DNA of 64,000 nt from Trametes villosa (Eukaryota > Basidiomycota > Agaricomycetes > Polyporales > Polyporaceae). The DNA lies in the NCBI GenBank assembly GCA_002964805.2, contig PUDQ02000084.1:496001-560000 (forward strand). The letters run 5' to 3'. Positions 10,824 to 23,600 of this stretch are shown one piece after another. Positions within the stretch are counted from its first letter, which is position 1. Every line of letters starts with the position of its first letter. The notes beneath the pieces are model-generated. The model was not told the DNA's origin. It searched no databases and saw only the letters and a list, made by a program, of their open reading frames with translations. Position numbers and translations under genes: made by a program.

Positions 10824-13506
10824 TCATGACCAGGAATCGTGTCGGCGCCCACGCAGCGAAAACAAGTTCCATCGCCGTGCTTCGGGCTTCTTGCGGTTCC
10901 CATTGGACAGCCCAACCTTGCGGATCCGCGCGAGCCTGGGAGCGGCATGAGCTATTCCGCCACGCACGACAGAACATAATCAGGCGTACCGGCGCACTCC
11001 AATCCACGCCGCGCCCGAGCATGCAGCGAGCGTCATCGCGGTCATGACGTAGAATGCGTAGTCGTGTTCCTCGAAGTGGTTCCTCAGCTGTCGGGATGTT
11101 CAGTTTGGGCTCGTGAGAACGCCGCAGCGTAGCCGATTTTGACGACTTACGTTCATGCCGAACACCCCAGCGACGAGCGTGCCGATACCGATGCCCATCG
11201 TTAAAATAGACACTTTCAGGTCAAGCGCTAGAAGCGCATTCCGGTTAGAGTCGAGGATGAGTTCCACGATTTCTTGGGTTGATTGGACGTTTGACTGATG
11301 AAGGGATGTTAAGCTTCAGATAGAAGTGCTCGAGAGATTGTGCCTGCCTGTATGTTCTCAGCCTCGTTCACAATCTCTTCGACTTGCTTGGAAAACGATT
11401 CCAGGAGAACTTCCAGGTCCTCGTGGTCATCAAGCTGCCTAGGCACCCCATTCTTCTTGTCGGTGAGGTACATAGCCGCGAGATCCTCGTCTGCGGGGTT
11501 GTAGGGTGAGCTTAAGCTAAAGTAGAGTTCTGTTGCAGACCTTACCTTGCTCGAGGACCTCCTCCAGGGCCTCTTGAACCTGGACAAATAGACGCTGTTC
11601 GACGGTGACATGCATCAAAATAGCGGATGCAAACGCACCAATCTCGCACGATTCTGGAAGCTGGCGAGCCGACGCGAATAGTGCAGAAGACGCTTGAACC
11701 GATCGTGATCGATATCATCCTCGAGCTCTGCGAGAAGTCCGCCGACTATATTGCGGATGAAAACCATCTCCGCCTCCAGCGCGCTCAGCACGGACAGCAG
11801 AATGGACTCCAATGCTCTGTGAACCAGCCGCTAAGCTGTCGAGCGCGGGGATAATCGGCACCCGGGAGGGCATGCAGTGAGGATGGGCTTACTCACCGGA
11901 ACTCATATGGCACACCCGATGTTTTTGCTCTTAGATTGTGCTAGAGAGGAGTTAGCCGGTTTTTGGTACCATGTATGCTAGCCTGATGTACCTCCAGGTG
12001 GTAGAGAAACACCGAATGTAACCGAGAGTCGGCGGAACCATAGGTATCAAAGAGGATGACCGTGTCGGCCTTCACAAGTGCACGGATGTGGAGGATATTA
12101 ACCTAGGGGCCGCCCGGAGTGAGTAGGCTAGTCCGAGGAGCTTGTTCAAGAGCGTACGTACAAGGATGGCTTCCTTTCGCACCAAGATCGTAGGCACGAG
12201 GTTTGGTATCCTTGAGTCGATCTTACGAAGATCACGCGGCTGTCTCCTGATCAGTCAGACACGTACGAACTGCCACGGCTGATGTAAAGAAATTTGGCCG
12301 CATATATGCGCGTGGTGGTACGTCGCAATAATTCGGCCAGCCTGCGCAGGGCACGACTAGCAGCCTGAGTGGCTACAGGCCCGATAGCAGAAAAGTCCTG
12401 TGTCGAGGCCACTTCCGGTCCTCTGGCTGCACCAAAAATATTTGTGGCAGGCAGCACATAGTACCCTTGCCGTAGACCAGAAGTGAGGACGGTTGGGGCT
12501 ACCCAGGTGTGACGAGCACGCCAAGCACTGGAATTAGACTGGCACGCCGCCCAAGATGTATGGCAGAGTCATATGTATCCATGCTTACAATGAGAACCTC
12601 CGATCACTGCGTCGACCCCAAGGAAATCCTGGCTGACTCTGTCTGAGGGCGAGGAGGTTTTGGCCGTGATTTCAAGCCGTCTGCGGGGAGGACACACGCC
12701 ATTGCCGTCGTTTCATGACCACGGTAGAATACATCCCACGGCGCGCATACCGCTTCGGCGGCCTTGCGAGACGTATGGGACGGTACTTGGCCGCTAAAAC
12801 CTTCGCCATGCGTGAGAGAGCCACTTACGTTCAGACGGTGCTCGGAACACAGGTCGGACTTCTTGAATTGCCCAGAGATCGTTGTCACGTTCCCTACACA
12901 CGTAATGGATCATGAAGCCGGCGATGAATATGTGAGCGGACGTCGGCAGTAGGCTGCAGCTGACCTTCCGCGTCCAAGACGGTACCTGCGTTTTCTCGAG
13001 GGTTAACGAACGTGTGAGAGTGCAGGTGTGTCCCGAGACATACATCGCAGCATGAGGTCGGTCGGCTGCCGGCCCTTCATTGCTTTCTCCAGCATGGCGA
13101 TTTTTGCTGCCTGTTCATTGCTGTCCGTAGGCTCCTGCAATGGGTCGTGCCCTCTTCCTAGCCGCTGCAGCCAAGTCGTGAACCGCCTCAGTCCGGGACT
13201 GGTCGGGTAGGCCGTGCGTGTTGACAGAGATGTTCCACATGGGAGTTTAGATGGCGTCCTCGGAGCATGTGCCCGGGTGTAGTTTCTGGCCTGGAGAGCC
13301 GACAAGCACGTTCTTCGCGGGTGTTGCAGCCCAGGACAAGCCAGCCAGGGAGTTCGGCAGCGCTTCACGGATGCGCTAGAGGCCGGAGATGCTACATGGC
13401 GTTCGGCCAGCGTCCTGAGCAGCGCAGACATACGCAAGAAAGCGTGCAAATCACGAACGAAACGGCGGCGAGGAGAAGGCGAGAGACGAAGTCCACGCAG
13501 CCGCAC
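10824..13506 (-). CDS. MRS2: Mitochondrial magnesium channel, MRS2/LPE10 family
   Basis: Twelve phase-consistent exons give about 499 aa: 13506-13044, 12985-12965, 12893-12829, 12239-12162, 12102-11970, 11927-11897, 11816-11639, 11579-11546, 11490-11348, 11294-11151, 11087-10990, 10935-10824. Family hallmarks are present: SGQFKKSDLCSEHRL, DLRKIDSRIPNLVPTILVRK, ILHIRALVKAD, EFRALES, QSTQEIVELILDSNRNALLA, and the pore motif GMN at the end of the first membrane span. A second span and a basic tail follow. The long Arg/Ser-rich N-terminus suits a mitochondrial targeting sequence; the real start may be an internal Met such as MSALLRTLAE. MRS2 proteins form pentameric Mg2+ channels of the inner mitochondrial membrane. 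Intron 11347-11295 has a GC donor and intron 12828-12240 is unusually long. Confidence 0.92.
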
Positions 13507-13603
13507 GCGCAGGCCGCCTTTCTCAGGCGCCCACTCGCCCGAAGCGGAAAGGCCTCCTCTGACGTAAGGCCATCAAAGTGAGCTTACAGGCGCCTATGAG
13601 CGT

Positions 13604-13674
13604 CCGCCGCACGGCAAATATCCGTACTTTCCAGGACCCCAGACAGACCGGTGGAATTAGACCCACAGCTTCAC
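13604..13674 (-). repeat. Left arm of imperfect inverted repeat
   Basis: Read on the minus strand this segment (GTGAAGCTGTGGGTC...) aligns over about 70 bases with 14145-14218 on the plus strand, with several mismatches. The shared core includes GGGGTCCTGGAAA. The arms are about 470 bases apart. Confidence 0.6.
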
Positions 13675-14878
13675 TAGTACTAGTACTATCAAAGTTGTCA
13701 TTTCGCGCAACCTCCAAAGGCTGAAGGAAACAGTTATAAATGCTTATCACGCCGGTGCAAACGGGAGCGATGAACATAACGCAGCACCGCCAAGAGCTGT
13801 AGCGGTAGCCAGGATTGAGCGCCGAAACTCGCATATCGCGTTGGCGCCGAAAAGTACTTGTGCTCCGCTCGTATAAAATCGCGGTGGGGCGGTTATAACC
13901 GCTTGCAAATACGCTCTAATGTCGCTGACATTCACGAAGAAAAGGGCATTATTGCAAACCCATGCCACTCCCCTTGGAATCCCGCACAACATGGTCGGTT
14001 ACATTGCAATATTAATGCTGTCATGGGTTCCGAGTGGATTCCCGTACAAATTCGGGGACACTGCAAGGCCCAATTCGACATTCCTACGGAATTGTCGATT
14101 GTCCAGCCTACGCCACGCGAGCGGCGAAAGGTAGAGACATGACGGTGAAGCTGTGGTTCGGATTCCACCAGCCTGTCGGGGGTCCTGGAAATCACCGATG
14201 TTTGTCGTGCCGGCAAACCGGGCCAACCGCAGGCTGGACTCTCACCAGCTCTCACCTCCACGGTCATGCCAACGTTTAGCAGTTGAATTGCGCCGTTCTG
14301 GGGATTTCTCTCCCAGCTGTAGCTCTGTTGGCAGTGTCTATGAACAGTTCTACGCCTTCTGTGTCGGATTTTCACCGAGATTTATGCTCCTATCTGACCA
14401 TGTACCGCTGGACGCGGGCGGAACGCTTTTCACCCGAGGGCAAATAGAATATTCATTCGACCGTGAGTCTTCAAAGCCATTAGCCGCAGGCCTTACACAC
14501 TGATCGTATGCGAGATCAAGAGCGGAAATGAGTCAATGTGTCGTGTCCGCTCCTTAGGTCATAAGTGGCCTGTAAATTCCGTCAGAGTTCAACCACGGTG
14601 ATACACGCTTCGGGCCATGTGACGCTAGCCTGGATCTGAAAACATCTTTCTACCCGCGCTCCAGCAGGGCACGAGTTAGACTCGCCCCAGACACCTGCCC
14701 ATCCTGGCAGCTCCGGATCGGTACGCATGCCCACATCACATTGAAACGACCGCGTTCGCAGCGGTCCTCGCTCGGCGTTCGCCCTTGACGCCACGGGACA
14801 GATCCCGGACTCGTAGCCCATTGATCGCTCCTTCCCAACTTCTCCAGGCGTCCAGCTCCGGCTCGTACCACTACATGA
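13675..14878. other. Region between MRS2 and the next gene, no confident gene
   Basis: Short frames occur on both strands, none with a recognisable motif. A 36-codon frame at about 14340-14450 (starting MNSSTPSVSDFHRD) looks protein-like but is unsupported. The stretch contains the right arm of the inverted repeat. Confidence 0.35.
14145..14218 (+). repeat. Right arm of imperfect inverted repeat
   Basis: This is the partner of the minus-strand segment at 13604-13674. The two arms flank a stretch with no recognisable gene, which is compatible with a decayed element or two inverted copies of a dispersed repeat. Confidence 0.6.
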
Positions 14879-14926
14879 ATGCGAAATCCGGTCCCCGATG
14901 GCCTTCGTCTTTCACCCGTCCCGACG

Positions 14927-15725
14927 ATGCACGAAGTAGCCCGCTTGCTCCAGGCCGCCGCCGCACTATCCCAGCTCCTCCGCGACGCTGGCGTCCCTCA
15001 CGCGTTCCACGGAAACGTGCTCACCGCGGTGCTGTCCAATTCATCATTGGCCGATGTGCGTCATGACCCAATGCTACCGCTGAAGGGACTAACACTCGCC
15101 TAGGAAATCTCTTGTGTTGTCGAGGGCGGTACCGCACACCCATTCCGCCGCGTCCGCCAGGCTTGCACGGGAAACGAAGACTTTTCTATCGTCACCTCGC
15201 CTTGGAGCAACCGGTAAGTCTGAGCCAGAACGTCTCGCGCACCGATATGACCGTGATTCACCAAAGCTCCAGATTACACGTGAAATACCAACGGCTCATT
15301 CCCGCTATCGACGTGAGTTTCACTTCCGCGGCTGCTGCTCGCGATATTCATGAGATCAGATTGAGATCTTGGTCGCGGGCGAGGAGGGCCCCCGGCGGCT
15401 CGACAACGCGACGGTCATGGTGGTGGGCGCGGTGCCATTCCTGACGATCACAGAGTTCGTAAGAGCGAAGGTCAAGGCGTGGGCACTGTGCGTATGGGGG
15501 TCGAGCGACTGTGGACGAGGGCTAACCGCCCTGGGCAGGCGTGGTCGGGAGCAAGACGCTCGAGACATCGTTTACGCGATGACGCGATACTGGACCCGAG
15601 TAGATCTCAACCGGATTCCAGAGCAGGAAATGAACGACTTCGCGGCTCGATTTCCCGCCGTAGCCCCTTCATGGCAGGAGCTAAAACGGAAATACGGCAT
15701 GTACGTTCTATTATTGTTGAGTTAG
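14927..15725 (+). CDS. Conserved-looking fungal protein, possible diverged nucleotidyltransferase fold
   Basis: Five exons, 14927-15055, 15104-15213, 15267-15312, 15360-15487 and 15539-15725, keep phase and give 199 aa; an in-frame ATG at 14879 would add 16 residues. The N-terminus is a Leu/Ala-rich helix (VARLLQAAAALSQLLRDAG) followed by HAFHGNVLTAVL. Later segments read IEILVAGEEGPRRL and VGAVPFLTITEFVRAKVKAW. The alternation of a G-N turn, acidic strands (ADEISCVV, IEILV) and a helix resembles a degenerate nucleotidyltransferase domain, but the catalytic D-x-D is not clear. This reading is inference. Coding status is well supported by splicing. Confidence 0.65.
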
Positions 15726-17629
15726 AATCTCCGATGGTGCCCGCGATGCTCACCGTTATAGCAGGTCGTAGCGACTCGCAAAAATGATAGGCCACACCGT
15801 ATTTGTCCTCTAGTGGCCTGTCCACCGACATTAGGTTGGTTCACTGGACCTTCTGCTAGCATTGATGCCCCAAAATACTGCCAACACACTGTACTACCAC
15901 CCATCGTATTGTATCTCTTCCCGTCTGCACGCAGATCATCGGCAGCTGAGGCAGGGTATCGTATGGCGAGGACGGGCCCGGGACCCGCTGCCCTCTCGGC
16001 CGATACATTGCACCCCAAAACGCGTCTAACGGGTCGCCCTTCCGGCCGCGATACGCTTCAGGCTTTGCGGAAGCACGCCGTTCCTGCTCGTCGCGCCTCC
16101 ATCAGATCCCGCGCGCGGGCCTAGATGATGTCGACGGCGGTTCGGAATGCGGGGCGCCACGCCCCCCGGGCAATGTGCCCCAGGTACGCCGCCGGGGAAG
16201 CGGGGGCGTGCTTCCAGATTCTCGGAACGGCTCCCTCTTGCCGGGTCTGTGCGCGGCGTGGTGATGTCGGCGTCGAGGCTCTAGTGCCCGGCCCTGCGCG
16301 CTTTCATCATCTGCTGACCGGACTCGAGGTCGGCGGCGCGCGAGGCGCGCTGGGGGGAGGCCGTAAGGGCGACTTTGAAGCCTATCGGTGGGAACATCAT
16401 CTAATGCCTCCGCGATGCGTTGTGGTTTGGAGAACATCAGATAAGCCTGCCTGCTCGCTGTCGTCGCAACGGTGGCAATGTTCATACTGTTCTTCAACCT
16501 TGGAATGCTCTTGTAGATGCGTCAATATTCATGCTGGCCCCCAGAGGATATCTCGAGGTATCGAGGAAGCTTGAAGGACGACTTGTGTTGGATTCTTCTG
16601 CACGAGCGTTTACACTTCAATCTCAACTCTACCGCCCTTCAAGTTCTCGTCCGCAGTGGGTAGCCTCGTATGGTTCGCTCAGCCATAGTCTCTACTGCGT
16701 CGGTACATCAACCTACAGATGTCTGTATGACAAGCGGCGACGATCGTCCATCTCGGCCAGTGTCCCGCATGGCCAGTCTCCTCACCGTCGGACTCGGAGT
16801 TGGTGCCACAAGCTTGGCTATTGCAGAAGATGAGCGCATCATCGCACAAAATTGCCTCCTGATCAGAATTCCTGGACTACGAAGTAGAACAGGTCTTAGG
16901 GGGACAAATAACGCAGGGCGTGACCGTCACATTTTCCGCTTACAAACAGTCACTAAGGTGACCGTGATTTCCCCCTGCTGGATACTGCCGGCCGCGCTCG
17001 GCAGGCATGTTTGGCCACCTTTGCGCGACCATCCCACGGTTGGATGTATAAAGAGTTGCTGCCATTCTCACGCACGCCCCCTATATAACGTTGTGCTGCT
17101 ATATGAAGGGGTCGCGTCGCGCGCGACCCCTCCCCACTTTTCCTCTCCGTCTGGTATCGCGCTGGCCATCATCCCTATCCATCTGCTGCATCATGTCACG
17201 GTCGCGCGCGATGGGTATGTCGCATATGCAGCATCCTCCGTTGCTGTGTGCTAACCACAACACGTCTGTAGCCTACGTCCACCAACCGGAGCCCCTGGAC
17301 CCCCATCACGGGTCGGACGCGGGGTCTACTGCTCCGAATGGTACGTTGCGACCGGTGCTCTCATTGTGGCACTCCTGACGAGAATATACAGTGGTGCAAA
17401 TACCTAGGGACACCAATGTCCCGGCGGAGGGCCCTCACCCGGACGGTGTGTCATCGCCCTCGTGTTGCGAGCTGTGTATTCACTCCGTATCCCAGTCCCA
17501 GTGCCACATGCTGCACCGTCATCCCGGCCCTCCTCGGCGGGCGCCGCGGCCCCTCTCGGTATGTCTACAGTAGTCCTGTCCGCCATGCTGCAGGTCCGCT
17601 GACGAATCATCCCTTGCTTCGGTTGCTTT
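15726..17629. other. Region upstream of the Helitron frame, no confident gene
   Basis: Frames are short and interrupted. A hydrophobic stretch encoded near 16450-16510 (LAVVATVAMFILFF) could be a remnant of a membrane-protein gene. From 17193 a phase-consistent pair of exons (17193-17339 and 17392-17573) encodes a Cys/His-containing peptide starting MSRSRAMGMSH. It might be a 5' exon set of the Helitron protein, but I could not join it in frame. TATA-like sequences occur at 17046-17053 and 17082-17088. Confidence 0.35.
17107..17131. repeat. Perfect GC-rich hairpin, 10-bp arms, 5-nt loop
   Basis: AGGGGTCGCG is followed by the loop TCGCG and then by its exact reverse complement. It lies just downstream of a TATA-like sequence and about 500 bases before the Helitron frame. 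It could sit in the 5' untranslated region or belong to an element end. Confidence 0.8.
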
Positions 17630-20600
17630 GTGTCCTCGCGGCCATTGCTTCTCGATATAATTTGCGAAATTGAATTGTGCTGCCCTCCCCCACCTTCTGT
17701 TCGGATACCCCTGCCGTGTCGTCCTGTGGTCCATAAACGCCGCGTTCGTGCAGTCGTCGATGCCCTTTACATGCTCGTTGAGGGCGGCTACCTTCGGTCC
17801 GTCCTCAAACGTGTCAATCAAAGTCATCTTGATACCATTTTCCAGTTCCAGAGTGTCACACGATCCCATTCTCGGGGCGGTGTACGGCCGGGCGACCTCA
17901 TCCTATCGTGTTCGCTGAAGCAGGTGCTGCGGCTGTACAGCCATTGGCGCACAGCCCAGTTGAGGAGTATTGCGATGATCCACGGAGTTGTTGCGGATGT
18001 GCGCGAGACCTACGACACCTTATACGGCCGTCTTGCCTGTCACGACTGTGATAGTCGTTGCCAGTCCATAGAATATATGTTCCGGGTATTGAGTGCCCCA
18101 CGAGTAGGACGCGTGCAGATGCCGAGTGTCGTCGAGCCGGGGTCGTCTGCAAGCACTGTTACCAGAGACGGGCAGGAGCAGATGCCGCATGCCCATAACG
18201 AGCACGCCGGGACGGATACCACGGCGCATCTGGCGGTATTGGACGTGGAGCAGCGGCGACAGATCATCGCAAACTGGGAAAAAGCAATGTCGACAGAAGC
18301 GTTGAAGGCCGTGGTGTGTGCAGTCTGTGGTCGCGATACCGATCCCAGGAAGATAGCCCTTCGAGACCCGGAGTCCATTAACCTCCCCATGCTGCGAAAC
18401 CCGCTCCTACCGGAAGCACTACAGCCTCAGACGTACAACCGGCGCGCATACGAGGGTGCAATACTCGAGCCGAAAGGACTATTGAACCTCGAGGACATAG
18501 GGAGAATGCGTATCTGCGGAGAGTGTTATGGGGATCTCACGCGCGAACGGCTGCCAAAGTTTGCACTTGCTAATTGGCTGTATTACGGGTATGAGCACCT
18601 TCCGCCAGACGTCCGGGAGGCGTTCCGTACGGCTACGCCGGTTGAGCGTATGCTAATATCGCGCGCGAGGGCCAGTAAGATCTCATTTAAGTTCAGCGAG
18701 CTGAAGGAGCCCGGCGCAGGGGCGAACGTACCTGCTGCCATCTCACAGCGCTGTATCAAGGGTAATATTGCCATTCACCCTCAGGACGCCACCCATCTGA
18801 ATGAAACTCTGCCACCAACGGCTGACACGATACGCGATACGATCTGCGCCGTATTTGTAGGGCAGACCAAGGCGACTAAGGAGACAATCAAGAAATTGAG
18901 GCCAGTCCTAGTGAGAAAATCGAGAGTACAAACCATGATCCAGTTCCTCGTCGCGCACAACCCCCACTACAAGGTCGATGATACATTCAGAGGATATAGT
19001 CAGCACAACATGGACGGTCTCTTCGGTCCCGGGACAGCCACAGTAGATGAAGGCGTACCGTGTGCTATCGATATCGGGCACATTGAGAGCAGCGACGCCG
19101 TTGCTGGCGCGACGGAGGGTTATGTGCCAGGAGAAAATCTTCCTGGAGATCCCGATGGCGAAGAGGAGGATCTGCTTATGGAGAATGTCGGGTATACAGT
19201 CGGCGACGGCACTCCACAGAGCTACAAGCAGATGGCTGCGGCTGCCTTGGCGCACTGCCTGAACAAGGGTGGCTTCATCCGATCGCGAGCAGGCTCGCAG
19301 ATGATACCAGACTTTGAGAATCCGAATTTACTCTCATGGCTGTTCCCCCACCTTGACCCATGGGGGATTGGGGGCTTCTTCGAGCCACGCCGCCTCACAC
19401 CGTTATCGTTGGTGCAGCAGCTGAAGTATTCGCTCACGGTCAACCAGTCGCCCTTCCGTAAGGATCCGGATTTTGCATTCGTGTACTATAATATCCGTCA
19501 GAAACGCGCAGTATTTGATTCGGTCGCATTCCGCGTACCTGCATCCCAGCGCGAGACGGTGGTGCAGCAGTTGCTAAACGTCGATGTGAAAAAGTTAGAG
19601 AAGATGACCACAGCGTACAAGGAGAACCCACACTATCAAACACAGGATGACGACGAGGCGAATATTGCTAGATTACTTTTGAAGGTTAACACCATGTCGC
19701 ACGACCTTCCGGGCTCGAACGGCTATAAGATCATGCTGAGAAATCAGATTCGAGGACTGATCAACCACATTGGTACGCCTACCCTGTTTGTAACCTTGAA
19801 TCCTTCGGATCGCGATCATCCGCTGGTGCGGTTGTACGGAGGCGAGGATATCAACCTAGAGGATGCAACAAGGGGAGAGGAATGGACTCGCTGGACGAGA
19901 ACAGTGTTTGCGGCGAACAATCCTGCGGCGTGCGCGCAATTCTTCCACACAATGATCAGCAACTTCATCGATATAATACTGGGATGTGGGGGAGACAATG
20001 ACGGCCTGTTCGGGAAATGCACGGCGTACTATGGTACGGTTGAGGCGCAGGGTCGAGGGACCCTACACTGTCACATGCTTATCTGGTTGGATGGACATGC
20101 TGGGCCGCAGGAGCTGCGTGACAAAATGCGCGCATCAGCCAGCTACACGAACGAGGTATTCAGGTGGTTAGAGTCCGTTATAAAGTGCGAGTTGCCCGGC
20201 ACACGCACCGTGGTTATGGAAGAGAAAGGTTGTCCTCTGCCCCGCCCGAAACGGACAGAGGAATCAGGCAACCCCCATCCTGGCGCTATCCCCCCTCCAG
20301 CGCTACACTCGTTCGCGCGCCACGACGATTTCCAAGCCGCGTTCGACAACTTTGTCGCGGCCCTGGTCACGGAATTCAACTGGCACGAGCATCTTTCCAC
20401 ATGCTTTAAGTACGTACCAAATGGAGTCATACCGGAGGACGCGGAGAGACGAGACGCCCTCTGCCGCATGCGCATAGACGGCAGCACCGTACCGAATACC
20501 TACATCGATGACGAGTCAGGTGGTGTTGTGTTGCGCCGATTGCACCCTCGCATCGCGAATTATAACGACATGCTGATCTTCCTATTGCAGAGCAATGTAG

Positions 20601-23600
20601 AGCTAAAATTTATCGGGTCAGGAGAAGCGGCGAAAGCCCTTCTGTATTATATCACGGACTACATAACCAAACCATCCTTACCTACTCACGTCGGACTGGG
20701 GGCCTTGTCGTACGCCATCCAGCGGACGAACGAGAAGTTCCCGGACATGCAGAAAGCGGCAGAGAGCGATTCGCTTGCATTCAGCAGGGGTGCGCTAAAT
20801 GTAACCGTAAACCGCATGATGTCGTGTCAGGAAATCTCTCACCAGCAAGTAATGAGCTACCTCGTGGGTGGCGGTGACGTCTATACGAGCCACACGTTCA
20901 AGACTCTCCACTGGGGCACCTATGATAGGCTGTTCCGGCGTCACTTCGGGCCGCCCGGGGATCAGAACGCTCAACGTCAAGAATCGGGCGGGGAGGTTGA
21001 ACATGGTGGTGGAGATCTGGGCGAGCCGGTTGTGAGCGGAAACCCACCTGAGGACGATATGGAGGTGGAACTTACGCTAGAAGAAGAACCAGGCGAGGCT
21101 GCACATGCACATGCCACAGACAATGGCATAGGCGAGGAACAGGAGGAATCGTTCATCCTGAGATTGGAGGGTACCGGGACCATATCTGCCACTAGCCAGT
21201 GTCAGGATTACGTTTATAGGTGTACCAGCGATGAATTCGACCAACTGTGCCTCTACGAATTTGTGGGTCTCGTAGAAAAGGAAACCATGTCGAAGGCCAA
21301 CCGAAGCAGACGAACGGCCGGAGGCGGTTACGGCTCAGAGCAAGCGCACACTGCACGCGGGCGCGCGCGCGCGCTTCGCGGTAAATTCTCATCGAGCGAA
21401 CATACACAATTTGACACGCACCTGCTCCGTCGTCGAAAGACGTGGACGGTCCCTGTCATCCTTGGTGAGCGTGTACCGCGATCAGATAGGGGGGACGAAG
21501 AGAGAGAGGCGTGGTCGCGAATGATGCTGATATTGTTTGTGCCCTGGCGTCAACCGTCGGACCTGAAGGAAGCAAACGAAAGCTGGTTGTCTGCGTTTGA
21601 TAGGCAGAGCGCGAGGATTCCCGCAAAGCATAAGCGCTTCATGGCGAATATGAACGCGCTATCGGAATGCCGTGATGTTAGGGATGCGTTTAGCGACAAA
21701 CGACGTGCCGAAGCACTTGCCTTCATCCAGACCGGCGTGCCCGAGGATACGCATCGCCGCCATACGGGCGACGACAGGACCGCAGACCAGGAGTTTGAGC
21801 TCTTTGAGCGGCCCGACATGTACAACGCCTATAGTGATGTCAATGTGTCAGATACATCACAACCCATGCTGGACATCAAGATTGGAACGAGAAGCAGAGA
21901 GATGTTGGATTTCTGCTGCGGCGCACAAGCGCTACCGGAAGCATCGCATTACACTGCCGCATTTCCAGCCTACTTCACAAATGCCAATGACGTCGCGACG
22001 GACGTTATACAGGCGCATGCGAAGAGGATGCGAGGGCTGAAGAGGGAACGCAGACCAACCTTTCCAGCGCCAGAGCATGAGGACAATCCTCGTCCGCGCA
22101 AGAGGCGCCGACATGCAGACGTCCCTGCCAGTGTGACGAGGGCGGTCCTAGAGGATGCAACGGATGAGCATGCGCACAACCTCCCGAATGCAAAGGAGGT
22201 GGCCTACGAGGCGATTGATGAAATCGTCGAGGAGATGCAGTTGAGCGGCAATCCCGAACAGGAACGAGCGTTCCGCATCATTGCTGAGCACGTAGTGGAC
22301 GGCGGTAGTCAGTTGTTGCTCTATATCGCAGGAGTGGGCGGGACAGGAAAGACGCACGTCATCAGGGCCGTCAGGCGACTCTTCGATGTGCTGGGGCGTT
22401 CGCGAGAGATAATGGTTGGTGCGCCGACTGGCGCTGCGGCTCTGAATATCGACGGCTATACTGTGCACTCCCTCACGATGCTCCCGGGCAAGGTAAAGCA
22501 TGTCTTGACGGAACTCACCGCGCTATGGCTGCCCGTGAAGTACTTCGTAATCGATGAGATTTCAATGATTGGTGCCAAATTCCTGGCGCAGATATCTCAG
22601 CGCTTGCAGCAGGCCAAGGGAGACGACGGCGAAGCTGCAGTCCTACCGTTCGGAGGAGTCAATATCATCTTCACCGGAGACTTCGGACAGCTGCGGCCGG
22701 TGCTCGCAACCACACTGTACGATCACAAAGCTGTCAATAACCCGGGCTTGCAAACTATTCGAGATCATACCGGCGTTGATATCCTGCGGGGAGTGTACCT
22801 GTGGAGACAGGTCCGGAAGGTTGTTAAGCTCGTAAAGAACCAGCGACAATCCGCGGATCCGGAGTACGCACAGCTACTGGATCGTATACGCGTCGGGGAG
22901 GCGATGGTCCGTTCCAGCGATACCTCGAGCGGGAGAAACGACGTGGACACGTTGTATCAGCGGGTCATGCACAACGTGTTCGAGAAAGACCCGAGTGCTA
23001 TGGCACAGTTCAAGGATGCGCCGATTATAGTTGGGACAAAGGCACTGCGAGATGACATAAACGCCCGCATCGTAGCACACAAGGCCAGGGAATTAAACGT
23101 ACAAGTCCCAATATTTCATTCGAGAGATAAGCTGGAGAAGAAAGCTGTGGAGGGAACGATGCAGCGGGCACTGTGGAGACTGCCATCGAAGATGACGGAG
23201 GACTCACTAGGACAACTACCGCTCTTCCCCGGCATGAAGGTGATGATTCGGGAGAATATTGCATTCGGGCGGCGTCTGGTCAATGGGGCGGAGGGCGTAA
23301 TCCGGAAGGTGCTGTATGAAACGGTTGATGAGAAGCTCTACGCGACGGTGGCCTACGTTCACGTACCAGGGGCAGGCAATATCTGCGATGATTTAGAGAC
23401 CGACCTCGTACCAGTCTTCCCTGAGCTAGTGCAGTTCAAGTGTACGATGTCGATGGGCGGTACAAAGGTCGTGAAGTCAATATCGAGGCAACAGCTGCCC
23501 TTGCTCCCTGCATATGCGTACACAGACTATAAAAGCCAGGGAAAGTCACTTGAGTATGCGATCGTGGATCTTGAAAGTGCGCACTCGCTTCAGGGACTTT

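Noticed and set aside
10447..11022. 192-codon minus-strand frame between MRS2 and KNH-like copy 1
   Set aside because: Its upstream part overlaps the last MRS2 exons in another frame and the rest is low-quality; it could contain the missing signal-peptide exon of copy 1, but I could not show it.
16102..16497. 132-codon Arg/Pro-rich minus-strand frame
   Set aside because: Composition is that of GC-rich non-coding sequence read in a stop-poor frame; no splice or motif support.
17193..17573. Two-exon reading upstream of the Helitron frame as its N-terminus
   Set aside because: The first junction keeps phase, but no acceptor joins it to the Rep-helicase frame without a stop, so I left it as a note only.
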